Of a stretch of 16,947 nucleotides of DNA, positions 1 to 7,511 are shown in pieces. Location of the stretch: contig JBHEKP010000173.1 of the NCBI GenBank assembly GCA_041859375.1, forward strand, positions 1-16,947, in the 5' to 3' direction. The notes under the pieces were generated by a model that saw only the letters and a list, made by a program, of their open reading frames with translations, was not told the DNA's origin and did no database searches. Position 1 is the stretch's first letter. Each line of letters opens with the position of its first letter. This stretch comes from JBHEKP01 sp041859375. GTDB lineage: Bacteria; Hydrogenedentota; Hydrogenedentia; Hydrogenedentales; CAITNO01. Made by a program: the position numbers and the translations under genes.

Positions 1-589
1 ATTCTCCCAGCAGCCGCTCCATTTCCTCCGTGGGAATGTCCAGCGGGCGGATGTAGCGGATTTCCTTTTTGGCGAAGTCATAAAGTTCCACAACCGGCCC
101 GGAAGGGTCGCGCGCGGCGGCAAGATATTTGTTCAGCGCCGGGTAGACGCGCATCGCGCCGACCATGAAGGACATTTTGCCCCGATAGGGGAAGGAGGCG
201 GTGACAGCACGGGTTTCGGGAAGGACCCCGACGGAAAGGCTGGTGTTTTGCCGCACAGCGTCCACCGCCGCCTGGTTTTCCAGGACACAGCCGCCCAGGC
301 TGCGGAGCGAGGCGGGCGCGGTGGTTCGCGGATTGTCGAAATAGACGCCCAGCCCCCGCGCGGACTCAAGGCGGCAACCGTCCCGGAGGGTGGTGTAAAC
401 CGCGTCCATCACACCGCCGATGTTCTGGTAGGGACCGGTGTGCGTCCTGTAGGCAAACCACAGTTCCGGGACGTTTTCACGGACGGGTTTGACCGGTGTG
501 AAGAGTCCAAGCCGCCGCAAAAACCAGAACATGAAACCGAAGTCGGACACCACCACCACAGCAACCAGCACAATCACCCAAGTCTGCAT
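1..589 (-). CDS. Membrane-anchored GyrI-like (TEX264-type) small-molecule-binding domain protein, partial
   Basis: The frame is open from the ATG at 589 to the left edge (196 codons visible, C-terminus missing). The start is chosen because GGAGG (598-602) sits 8 nt upstream. An in-frame ATG at 604 is possible but would place that GGAGG inside the gene. Residues 3-25 (WVIVLVAVVVVSDFGFMFWF) form one transmembrane anchor. Residues 44-182 resemble the GyrI-like / AraC-effector-binding fold in its TEX264-like form: YRTHTGPYQNI, GLGVYFDNP, a Gly-Gly-Cys strand, then the characteristic FPYRGKMSFMVGAMRVYPAL. Such domains usually bind small molecules or partner proteins; no catalytic role can be read here. 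The domain could face cytoplasm or periplasm. It lies 173 bp downstream of the DinB-family gene on the same strand, with a possible -10 box between, so co-transcription is uncertain. The family call is from remembered motif patterns, not a search. Confidence 0.75.
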   Translation of the reverse strand, partial: MQTWVIVLVAVVVVSDFGFMFWFLRRLGLFTPVKPVRENVPELWFAYRTHTGPYQNIGGVMDAVYTTLRDGCRLESARGLGVYFDNPRTTAPASLRSLGGCVLENQAAVDAVRQNTSLSVGVLPETRAVTASFPYRGKMSFMVGAMRVYPALNKYLAAARDPSGPVVELYDFAKKEIRYIRPLDIPTEEMERLLGE

Positions 590-604
590 AATCCGAGCCT
601 CCAT

Positions 605-762
605 GGCCGCGCGCGGCGCGCGGCAAACCGGAAGCATTGTATCAGGATTGGGAGAGGCGGGGAACACCTTTCCCCTGTTTCGCGGAACCGCGGAAAAACG
701 CGCGTGCCGGAAGCCGCGGCCACCCGGCGTGAACCGGACGAGCCGGTCCGGCGGGATGCCGG
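605..762. other. Intergenic region with possible promoter for the GyrI-like gene
   Basis: No credible gene is seen in these 158 bases. On the minus strand TACAAT (636-641) matches five of six bases of a -10 box and would start a short leader before the ATG at 589. The expected -35 position reads TTCCCC, which is poor. A small hairpin (CCGGAC at 734-739 pairing with GTCCGG at 746-751) lies just past the DinB stop but has no T-run, so it is a weak terminator candidate. Confidence 0.35.
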
Positions 763-1230
763 TTATGTGTAGGCCATGGTGGGGGTGATGCCGAGAAGCC
801 GGAGATACACCACCAGTTCTCCGCGGTGGTGTGCCGTGTGGTCAGCCTGGGTGTGGATGAGCGTGAAACGGGGAACCTCGCCGACGATTGGATTCGGGGG
901 CAGCATCACCGTCAAGTCCGCCTCGGACAACGTTTCAAGCAGGGTGGCGTAGTTGTTGTAGGTTTCGTCCAGCAGCGCGACCGCCTCCGCGAGGGTGCGC
1001 GGGAGCATGTATTCCACCCGCATTTTCGCCCAGTCCGTGTCAAAACCCGTGCCAAAGGCCGCCTCGCGGAACCAGGCCACGGTGACGGCGATGTGGCTGA
1101 TCTGCTGCGCCACGGTCATCATGCCCTCCGCAGGCTGAAAATCAGCGTGTTCCTCCCGGAAATCCTTGATGATGTTTTGCAGGAAATGCCGTTCCATCCG
1201 CAAAAGCGCGGCGGCCTCTTTTCCGTTCAT
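763..1230 (-). CDS. DinB/YfiT-family putative metal-dependent protein
   Basis: A 155-residue protein of normal length for the DinB four-helix-bundle superfamily. The family metal-binding histidines are in place: H46 in the helix QQISHIAVTVAW, and H131 and H135 in DHTAHHRGEL, the typical H-x3-H of the last helices. Family members include thiol-dependent (bacillithiol or mycothiol) transferases and many uncharacterised proteins, so substrate and reaction cannot be named. There is no signal peptide or membrane segment, so it is probably cytoplasmic. The start is supported by AGGAGG 8 nt before the ATG. It diverges from the beta-helix gene across a 200-bp region with a palindrome (1310-1342) that could regulate either side. 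A weak promoter (TTGAAC, complement of 1302-1307, followed by GATGAT about 18 nt later) may serve it. Confidence 0.85.
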   Translation of the reverse strand: MNGKEAAALLRMERHFLQNIIKDFREEHADFQPAEGMMTVAQQISHIAVTVAWFREAAFGTGFDTDWAKMRVEYMLPRTLAEAVALLDETYNNYATLLETLSEADLTVMLPPNPIVGEVPRFTLIHTQADHTAHHRGELVVYLRLLGITPTMAYT

Positions 1231-1309
1231 GGGCTTGTCCTCCTGGTTTATGGCAAGAAACCATTCTCACCGGAAAGATCATCCCCAAAACAGCACGCCG
1301 CGTTCAATA

Positions 1310-1342
1310 AACCGGCGGAAAGTTAGGACAGATCCGCCGGTT
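1310..1342. promoter_or_regulatory. Perfect 10+10 bp inverted repeat in divergent promoter region
   Basis: AACCGGCGGA (1310-1319) and its exact reverse complement TCCGCCGGTT (1333-1342) are separated by 13 nt. The repeat lies between the divergent DinB-family and beta-helix genes, upstream of the TATAAT box at 1400-1405 and next to the weak TTGAAC on the other strand. It could be an operator for a dimeric repressor or a transcript hairpin. Neither side has a T-run, so an intrinsic terminator is less likely. Confidence 0.45.
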
Positions 1343-1399
1343 CGTGCCACCCCCCCGCCCCATGTTCAACCTTTTCGCGCTTCGCGGGACGGCTTTCCG

Positions 1400-1405
1400 T
1401 ATAAT
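1400..1405 (+). promoter_or_regulatory. TATAAT -10 box upstream of the beta-helix/sialidase operon
   Basis: A perfect TATAAT hexamer lies 25 bp before the ATG at 1431, giving a predicted leader of roughly 20 nt. No good -35 is seen at 16-18 bp spacing (GCGCTT at 17), so the promoter may need an activator. The rest of 1231-1430 holds no gene. Confidence 0.45.
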
Positions 1406-1430
1406 GCCCCCGGCCAACACCGGAGGTTTC

Positions 1431-3374
1431 ATGCGGCCCCTTTTTCTTACTGCCGTGCTTTTGCTTGTTCCGCCCGCTTTTGCGGAAACCACGCCCGGCC
1501 CCTATGACTTCCTGGGGCTGCCGAAAAATACCGCCGAAACAAGAGCCGCGCAGCGGCCCCCCTTCTCCATGTCCGACCCGGCGGGACCGGTGTTCACCGA
1601 GGAGGAAAAAACCGCGCAGCGCGCCGCCGGTGAGGCGCTGCTGGAACAACTGCGCGCGGCCTGCGGCACGATCACCCTTCCCCCCGGCGATTACCGGCTT
1701 CCCTGCCGGCAGCCGGTTGTGCTGGAAAACCTGAATGATGTGGTGGTGGAGGCCGCCGGGGCGACCCTGTGGTTCGAACGTCCGCCCAACGAGGCGGCGG
1801 CGGAATGCTGGGGGCTGAAATTCCTGCACTGCCGCAATGTGACCCTGCGCGGGCTGGTGGTTGACTACGATCCCCCCCTTTACATGCAGGGCCGCGTCAC
1901 CTCCCTGGACATGGGCACCGGCGCGCTGGAGGTGGAGGCGGATCCCGGGTTTCCCGCGGTGGATTTCCGGCCCCTGCAAATCATCTTCTTCCGCCCCGAC
2001 GGCGCATACATCCCACAGCCGCCGCATTTTCATAACGGCGTTACTGTGGCGGAGGGGCGCACCCTCAGGACGACCGTAAAGACCATCGCGGAGCTTCGGC
2101 GGCAGAGTTCGGACCCGAAAATTCTGGAGGCCTTCGGCGGCAGGAGCAAAATCGGGGCGGGTGACTGGGCCGTTCTACCCTTCCGCACCGGCACGGCCCT
2201 GTGGGTGGAACAGTGCGCCGCCATGACCTTTGAGGATGTGACGCTTCACGCCGCGCCCGGTTTCGCCTTCCTCGAAAGCGGCGGCGCGGGCGGCCACACC
2301 TACCGGCGGTGCGGGGTTGTGCGCCGCCCAGGCACCAACCGGCTCTGGGCGGGCAACGCCGACGCCTTTCATTCCCGGATGCTGGAAAGGGGGCCGCTCC
2401 TGGAGGGATGCGAATTCGCCCACATCGGTGACGACTTCCTCAACCTTCACAGTTTCTGGCATCTGGCGGCCCACCGTTTCGCCCCCAACCAATATATCCT
2501 TTTCCCGCACATGTACGAACCTTTCAGGGTCGGCGCAACCATTGAATTCTTTGATCAGGTGAGCGCCGCATCCCAGGGGGAGGCCGTAATCACCGCCCTG
2601 GAGCCGCTGACGGACGCGGTGCTGCTGGAAAAGACCCGGACCATGCCGGAGAAATACGGGTTCATCCCCTATCATGGTGCCCCCGTGGTTGCGGTGCTGG
2701 ACCGCGACGTGCGGGCGGATGAGGGAAGCCTGGTGGACGCGCGCGCCCTCGACAGCCCCGGCGCGGCGGTGCGGGACTGTTATTTCCATGACACCATGGG
2801 CCGGGGCGCGCTGGTGGAGGGGGTGCGGGACATGGTGCTGGAGGACAACACCTGGCGCGACTGCAACGGCGGCGTGTTGATGTTCTCCTGCATGTGGTTC
2901 TATGTGGAGGGGCCCGCCCCGAAAAACACAACCGTGCGCAACAACCGTTTCCTCAATGCAGACGCGCTTCCCGCGCCGGTGCAGCGGCACCAGCCCGTGA
3001 ACGGCACCATCTGCATGACCCTCGTGGCCAACGGCGGCAATTATCCCCGCACCGTGCTGCACAACACCGGGCTGACGGTCACAGGCAACGTTCTCTACCG
3101 GCCCATGAACTATCCCGTGCTGGCCGCCTACACGCGGGGCGTCGAGGTGGCGGGCAACCGCATCATCGAACCGCGCCATTACCTGGACAGCGTGGGGTAT
3201 GACGAGTCGCCCGTCTATTATTCGGATGCGGATGGAAACCCCAATCCCTCCTGTGCCATATTCGTCACCCAAAGCACGGATGTGCGCGTCGGCGGAAACC
3301 GCATCGAGGGTCCGGCGGGCGCGGCGGCGCGCGAATGGTGTTTCGGGCCGGGTGTTTCAACGGCAAAGGAATAG
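1431..3374 (+). CDS. Secreted right-handed parallel beta-helix protein, GH110/pectin-lyase-like
   Basis: A 647-residue protein. The start at 1431 is chosen over upstream in-frame ATGs because GGAGG lies 4 nt before it and it begins a clean signal peptide (RPLFLTAVLLLVPPAFA, cleavage after A18). The body shows the short Asn/Gly-rich turns of right-handed beta-helix proteins: CRNVTLRGLVVDY, NTTVRNNRFLNA, GLTVTGNVLYRP, GVEVAGNRII, STDVRVGGNRIEGP. The acidic signature NADAFH (D311) followed by HIGDDFLNLH (D334, D335) resembles the arrangement in GH110 alpha-galactosidases and related pectin-lyase-fold hydrolases, where paired Asp residues are implicated in catalysis. The protein is therefore likely to act on a polysaccharide or glycan chain outside the cytoplasm, but the substrate is unknown. 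The sialidase gene starts 2 bp after its stop, so the two are co-transcribed. It could instead belong to another beta-helix lyase or hydrolase family. Confidence 0.8.
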   Translation: MRPLFLTAVLLLVPPAFAETTPGPYDFLGLPKNTAETRAAQRPPFSMSDPAGPVFTEEEKTAQRAAGEALLEQLRAACGTITLPPGDYRLPCRQPVVLENLNDVVVEAAGATLWFERPPNEAAAECWGLKFLHCRNVTLRGLVVDYDPPLYMQGRVTSLDMGTGALEVEADPGFPAVDFRPLQIIFFRPDGAYIPQPPHFHNGVTVAEGRTLRTTVKTIAELRRQSSDPKILEAFGGRSKIGAGDWAVLPFRTGTALWVEQCAAMTFEDVTLHAAPGFAFLESGGAGGHTYRRCGVVRRPGTNRLWAGNADAFHSRMLERGPLLEGCEFAHIGDDFLNLHSFWHLAAHRFAPNQYILFPHMYEPFRVGATIEFFDQVSAASQGEAVITALEPLTDAVLLEKTRTMPEKYGFIPYHGAPVVAVLDRDVRADEGSLVDARALDSPGAAVRDCYFHDTMGRGALVEGVRDMVLEDNTWRDCNGGVLMFSCMWFYVEGPAPKNTTVRNNRFLNADALPAPVQRHQPVNGTICMTLVANGGNYPRTVLHNTGLTVTGNVLYRPMNYPVLAAYTRGVEVAGNRIIEPRHYLDSVGYDESPVYYSDADGNPNPSCAIFVTQSTDVRVGGNRIEGPAGAAAREWCFGPGVSTAKE

Positions 3375-3376
3375 GC

Positions 3377-4465
3377 ATGCCACGGTATATCGCGTTTGCG
3401 TGCGGTGTTCTGGGTTTCGCGCTGGCTTCCGCCGCGGTGGAATGTGAAAAACAACCGCTTTTCACCGGCGGCGCGGGCGGCTATGACACCTACCGCATCC
3501 CCGCGCTGGCGGTGACGGCAAAAGGGGCGGTGCTTGCCTTTTGCGAGGGCCGCAGGGCGGGCCAAAGCGACACGGGCGACATAGACCTGCTGTGCAGGCG
3601 CTCGGAGGACGGGGGAAGGACCTGGTCCGCGCCGCTCACCGTCTGGGACGACGGAGGCAACACCTGCGGCAACCCCGCGCCCGTAACGGACCGGGACACG
3701 GGCACGATCTGGCTGCTCATGACCTGGAACCGGGGCGATGACCGGGAGGCGGACATCATCGCCCGGAAAAGCAGGGACACCCGCCGCGTCTTTGTCGCCC
3801 GCTCGGACGACGACGGCCTCTCCTGGTCAAAACCGGAGGAAATCACCGGCGCGGTAAAGCGGCCTGACTGGACCTGGTATGCCACCGGTCCCGGCGCGGG
3901 CATCCAGCTGGAAAAGGGAAACCTCAGAGGGCGCATGGTCATCCCCTGCGATCACATCGTTGCGGACACAAAAGAGTACTTCTCCCATGTCATTTACAGC
4001 GACGACCACGGGAAAACCTGGCAACCGGGCGGAAAAACCCCGCGCGATCAGGTGAACGAGTGCATGGTGGCCGAACTGGACGACGGGCGGCTGATGCTCA
4101 ACATGCGCAATTACGACAGGACAAAGAGCAGCAGACAGGTGGCCTTCAGCGGCGATGGGGGGATGACCTGGGGCGGGCAGCGTTTTGACGAGACGCTTGT
4201 CGAACCCATCTGCCAGGCGGCGCTGCGCCGCCACAAGCCGGGCGTGCTGCTCTTCTCCAACCCCGCTGACAGGAAAAAGCGCGTCAACATGACGCTGCGC
4301 AGGAGCGCCGACGATGGGAAAACGTGGGATGCCGGACTGGCGCTCCACGCCGGGCCCTCCGCCTACTCCGACATCGCGGTGCTTCCAGGCGGCGAAATCC
4401 TGTGCCTGTACGAGTGCGGGGAGAAAAACCCCTACGAAGCCATCGTTCTTGCGGTGGTCAGGTGA
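3377..4465 (+). CDS. Secreted exo-alpha-sialidase (neuraminidase), GH33
   Basis: A 362-residue protein beginning with a signal peptide (residues 1-20, PRYIAFACGVLGFALASAA). The start at 3377 is supported by AAAGGA 5 nt upstream; an earlier in-frame ATG at 3335 would overlap the previous gene. All sialidase hallmarks are visible: YRIP (R40), the acid/base Asp in GRRAGQSDTGD (D65), five Asp boxes (SEDGGRTW 76-83, SDDDGLSW 143-150, SDDHGKTW 208-215, SGDGGMTW 258-265, SADDGKTW 310-317), the Glu/Arg pair 16 residues apart (E228, R244), a third Arg in KRVNMTL (R302), and the nucleophile Tyr in AYSD (Y330). This should be a six-bladed propeller releasing terminal sialic acid from glycans in the periplasm or outside the cell. 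Its length is typical of a catalytic domain alone; no carbohydrate-binding module is seen. It ends 9 bp from the convergent antiporter gene with no obvious terminator. Confidence 0.93.
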   Translation: MPRYIAFACGVLGFALASAAVECEKQPLFTGGAGGYDTYRIPALAVTAKGAVLAFCEGRRAGQSDTGDIDLLCRRSEDGGRTWSAPLTVWDDGGNTCGNPAPVTDRDTGTIWLLMTWNRGDDREADIIARKSRDTRRVFVARSDDDGLSWSKPEEITGAVKRPDWTWYATGPGAGIQLEKGNLRGRMVIPCDHIVADTKEYFSHVIYSDDHGKTWQPGGKTPRDQVNECMVAELDDGRLMLNMRNYDRTKSSRQVAFSGDGGMTWGGQRFDETLVEPICQAALRRHKPGVLLFSNPADRKKRVNMTLRRSADDGKTWDAGLALHAGPSAYSDIAVLPGGEILCLYECGEKNPYEAIVLAVVR

Positions 4466-4474
4466 CCGGCCGCG

Positions 4475-5464
4475 TCAGCGCGCGGCGGCGGGACCGGCGA
4501 TGAAATAAAGGCCGGCGGCGTAGGCCGCGTACATGGCCATGAGCACAAACCCGTTCCACCTGCGCACCCTGAAACCGCCCAGGCCAATCATGAGCAGCAT
4601 CGCGCCCACCATGGCGAGGGCGCAGGGAAACATGTACCATACCACCTGCTTTTCCGCGCCGAGCGGATTGAACAGGGAGGACGCCCCGGCCACCCAGCAG
4701 ATGTTGAGGATGTCCGCGCCCACAATGTTGCCCACGCCCACCTGGGACTGGCGCTTGAGCGCCGCGGCGGCGCAGGTGGCGATTTCCGGAACGGAGGTGC
4801 CCACCGCGGTGACGGTGAGGCCGATAATCACCGGGGAAAGGCCAAGCTCCTCCGCAAGGCCCGTCGCGCCGGTCACAAGCAGCTCGCTGCCAAGCAGCAC
4901 GCCCAGAAACCCGCCGACAAAAAGCCGGAGGATTTTGGCCGCGCCCATGCCCGCGAGCTGGCGCTCCAGCTCCTCCATCCCCTCCATGGCCGCCCTCGCC
5001 GCCTCGCGGTGCCTTTTCACCTGGCGGTAGGAATACAGCAGGTAGCCGGCGTACATGGCCATGAGCGCCAGCCCGTCGCCGCGCGTCATCACGCCGTCCA
5101 TCGTCAGGGCGAAACCGGCGGATATGGCGAGCAGCACGAAGACCGCGCTCGGCCCGAACACATGCCTGTCGGCGAGCATGGGCAGGGAGGAGAGGGCCGC
5201 CGCGCAGCCCAGGGCAATGCCCACATCCACAATGATGGAGCCCACGGCGTTTCCCAGGGCCAGTTCCGGATAGCCCCTGACGGTGGCGATGACCGAAGTC
5301 AGCAGCTCGGGCGAGGTGGTGGCAAAACTCACCAGCACGATTCCGATGAGCATCTTGGGGACGCGCAGCCTTTCCGCGACGCCCACGGCGCCCTCGACAA
5401 ACCAGTCCGCCGTTTTCCACAACACCGCCGCAGCCGCCGCCACGAAGAGCAAATCCAGCGCCAT
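4475..5464 (-). CDS. Calcium/sodium antiporter, CaCA family (YrbG-like)
   Basis: A 329-residue inner-membrane protein with about ten hydrophobic segments and a central charged cytoplasmic loop (about residues 147-175). It has the two inverted alpha-repeats of cation/Ca2+ exchangers: GIVLVSFATTSPELLTSVIA with E53, and GLTVTAVGTSVPEIATCAAA with E227, both expected ion ligands. The second half of each repeat deviates from the common GSNIFN motif: GNAVGSIIVDVG (68-82) and GNIVGADILNI (245-255). Ion selectivity may therefore differ, and K+ dependence or another divalent cation cannot be excluded. It is the last gene of the methyltransferase-GH16-rsgA operon. Its SD (AGGA, 5471-5474) overlaps the rsgA stop codon and lies 6 nt before the ATG, suggesting coupled translation. 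It converges on the sialidase gene. Confidence 0.9.
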   Translation of the reverse strand: MALDLLFVAAAAAVLWKTADWFVEGAVGVAERLRVPKMLIGIVLVSFATTSPELLTSVIATVRGYPELALGNAVGSIIVDVGIALGCAAALSSLPMLADRHVFGPSAVFVLLAISAGFALTMDGVMTRGDGLALMAMYAGYLLYSYRQVKRHREAARAAMEGMEELERQLAGMGAAKILRLFVGGFLGVLLGSELLVTGATGLAEELGLSPVIIGLTVTAVGTSVPEIATCAAAALKRQSQVGVGNIVGADILNICWVAGASSLFNPLGAEKQVVWYMFPCALAMVGAMLLMIGLGGFRVRRWNGFVLMAMYAAYAAGLYFIAGPAAAR

Positions 5465-5472
5465 GTGAATTC

Positions 5473-6588
5473 CTATCCCTTCTGCACGCGCATGCGCCCC
5501 GGCGTGGTCCCCGTTTCAGACTCCAGGCTCGCGCGGATGCGCGTGTAGGACTCGTAGCGCCCCCGTGCGATCTCACCGCGCTCCACCGCCGTCCGGACCG
5601 CGCACTGCGGTTCGTGGATGTGGGTGCAGTTCCGGAAATGGCATTCCGTCGCCATGGCGGCCATTTCCGGGAAATAGTAGGCCACCTCCTCCGCCGAGAC
5701 GCGCCACAGGCCCAGGGTGCGTATGCCCGGCGTGTCAATGACGCGGATGCCGCCGTGAAGCTCGTACAACCGCGCCAGCGTGGTGGTGTGCCTGCCGCGC
5801 AGAGAGGTGCTCACCTCCTGCGTGTGGATGGTGAGTTCCGGATCGAGCATGTTCAGCAGGGTTGACTTGCCCACACCGCTGTGGCCCGACAGCACGGTGA
5901 AGCGCCCGCCCAGAATCCCGCGCAATGCCTCAATACCCTGCCCGGTTTTGCAGCTTGTCACGCACACCCGCACCCCCAACCCCCGGTAGATGGCAAGGCC
6001 CTCCGGTTCCCCCTCCGCAAGATCCGCCTTGTTCAGGCAGAGCACCGGTTCCACGCCGCCCACCTCGGCGGCGATGAGAAACCGGTCCACCAGCCCCGGC
6101 CGGAAGGGGGGATTGGCGGCGGCGGCCACCACCAGCAGCAGGTCCGCGTTGGCGGCGAGAATCTGCCTCTTGATGCGGTCGTGCGCGCCCGCCGGGCGGC
6201 CCAGGGTCGTGCGCCGCGGGCCCACGCCGCGTATGAAGGCGTCCCCCTCCTCGAACTCCACATACACCCGGTCGCCCGAGGCAAGCAGCGAGTCCTCCTC
6301 CTCGCGGAGGCGCTCGTCAATGAGGCAGAGCAGGTCCCCGCCGCCCTCCGCCGCCGTCTCGTCCATCTGGACGAAAGCCCACTTTTTCGCGTGGGAGATG
6401 AGCGTGGCGTTGGGGGTGAAATCCTGGGGCAGCGCCGACTGTGCGGCGGCCACGGCCTGTTCGGAAAGTTTTCCCAGGGCGCGGCGGTGCTTCACCAGAT
6501 CCCGGGAAAACGCCGTCTCGTGCAGGTTTTCCCAGTCTTTCTCGCGCACCGTGCCGCGTTTTTTCTTTTCAAGGTGTTTGCGCTTCAT
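5473..6588 (-). CDS. rsgA: Ribosome small subunit-dependent GTPase A
   Basis: A 371-residue late 30S-subunit assembly GTPase with the circularly permuted order of the RsgA/YjeQ family: a Lys/Arg-rich N-terminus (KRKHLEKKKRG), an OB-fold region (about 58-125), then G4 NKAD (186-189), G1 GHSGVGKST (235-243), switch I GRHTTT (265-270) and G3 DTPG (285-288). A C-terminal zinc knuckle has C316, C321, H323 and C329, the family C-x4-C-x-H-x5-C pattern. The start at 6588 is chosen because its ATG overlaps the GH16 stop (ATGA) and gives the usual basic N-terminus. A start at 6642 is open but would overlap GH16 by about 58 nt. The N-terminal extension before the OB-fold (about 55 residues) is somewhat long. 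Expression probably depends on translational coupling, since no strong SD precedes the ATG. Confidence 0.95.
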   Translation of the reverse strand: MKRKHLEKKKRGTVREKDWENLHETAFSRDLVKHRRALGKLSEQAVAAAQSALPQDFTPNATLISHAKKWAFVQMDETAAEGGGDLLCLIDERLREEEDSLLASGDRVYVEFEEGDAFIRGVGPRRTTLGRPAGAHDRIKRQILAANADLLLVVAAAANPPFRPGLVDRFLIAAEVGGVEPVLCLNKADLAEGEPEGLAIYRGLGVRVCVTSCKTGQGIEALRGILGGRFTVLSGHSGVGKSTLLNMLDPELTIHTQEVSTSLRGRHTTTLARLYELHGGIRVIDTPGIRTLGLWRVSAEEVAYYFPEMAAMATECHFRNCTHIHEPQCAVRTAVERGEIARGRYESYTRIRASLESETGTTPGRMRVQKG

Positions 6589-7511
6589 TTCGTCTTTGGG
6601 GTTGTGTTCGCACCGGACCCGTCCGCGGGACCGCCGGTCCATGCGCGCACATAGTCTATCTCAAAAAAGGCGGGCAGTTCGTCTTTCCCGGGCGGACCGA
6701 ACCAGTCCCGCATGATTTCCACGTCACAGTTCAGGGTCAGCGGCTGGTGCCACAGCGTGTTTTTGCCCTCGCGCACAAGCAGGCCGTCCACGTGCCAGCG
6801 CAGGTGTCCGGGGGTCCACTCCAGCGTGTAGACATGAAAATCCGCCGCCGGGTCGAAGGGGGGCCTCAGCATCTGCGACCATTGGCGGTGGGCGGAGTGT
6901 CCCGGCATGCGGAACACGTGCGCCGTCATGTGCACCCCGCGCACCGGTTCCGGGGCGCGCGCGCCGATTTCGAACACGTCGATTTCAGTCCACAATTCCG
7001 GTGTCGCGTCGTAAAACCAGAAGGCGTTGCACACACACGCCGCCATCACCCTCGCCCGCACCTCGAAACAGCCGTAAAGCACCCGTTCCCGGCTCTGCAG
7101 GGCCGCAGTGGCGTGGTCCCACTCCCCCTCCGGGGCGGGCAGGGGCCGCGCCGCCAGGCGCAGGCATCCGCCGGACACGGTGAGGTTGGACTCTTCAAAC
7201 CTTCCCGGCGGGCGGCCCGCCCATGTCGGATTTTTCGGCCACCACCTGGCCTGGTCCAGCGTGTTGCCGTCGAACTCATCCCAGAAACCGTCCAGCCGTT
7301 TCCAGCCGCTCTTGTTGTCTTGATCACACAGGGGAAGTTCCCCGGACTTGCGGGCGGGCGCCTTGGAAAAGTCAGGTGTGTAAAGCCGCCAGCCGTCCGA
7401 CTCCGTGAATGGGGCCTCTTCGGCCTGCGCCGCCGCCATGAGGAGGAGCATGCAGGACATTGCCGCCGGCACAAAGCGCGCGGCGCGGTCCCGGACGGAT
7501 GCGCCGCTCAT
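6585..7511 (-). CDS. Secreted glycoside hydrolase family 16 protein (endo-beta-glucanase/galactanase type)
   Basis: A 308-residue protein with a signal peptide (hydrophobic core 14-28, cleavage after AQA at 30). The GH16 jelly-roll is recognisable from WDEFDGNTLDQARWW (77-91), a YGCFEVRARV strand (146-155), the catalytic motif WTEIDVFEIG (nucleophile E176, D178, acid/base E181, the bulged E-x-D-x-x-E form), then FHVYTLEWTPGHLRWHVDG (225-243) and a terminal FEIDYVRAW strand. The bulged motif occurs in laminarinases, agarases, kappa-carrageenases and mucin O-glycan endo-galactosidases, so the polymer cannot be named. The start codon overlaps the methyltransferase stop (ATGA) and no SD is visible; a self-complementary GGGGCTGGCCCC directly precedes the ATG. 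Its own stop overlaps the rsgA start. A secreted hydrolase coupled on both sides to cytoplasmic genes is unusual. Confidence 0.9.
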   Translation of the reverse strand: MSGASVRDRAARFVPAAMSCMLLLMAAAQAEEAPFTESDGWRLYTPDFSKAPARKSGELPLCDQDNKSGWKRLDGFWDEFDGNTLDQARWWPKNPTWAGRPPGRFEESNLTVSGGCLRLAARPLPAPEGEWDHATAALQSRERVLYGCFEVRARVMAACVCNAFWFYDATPELWTEIDVFEIGARAPEPVRGVHMTAHVFRMPGHSAHRQWSQMLRPPFDPAADFHVYTLEWTPGHLRWHVDGLLVREGKNTLWHQPLTLNCDVEIMRDWFGPPGKDELPAFFEIDYVRAWTGGPADGSGANTTPKTK

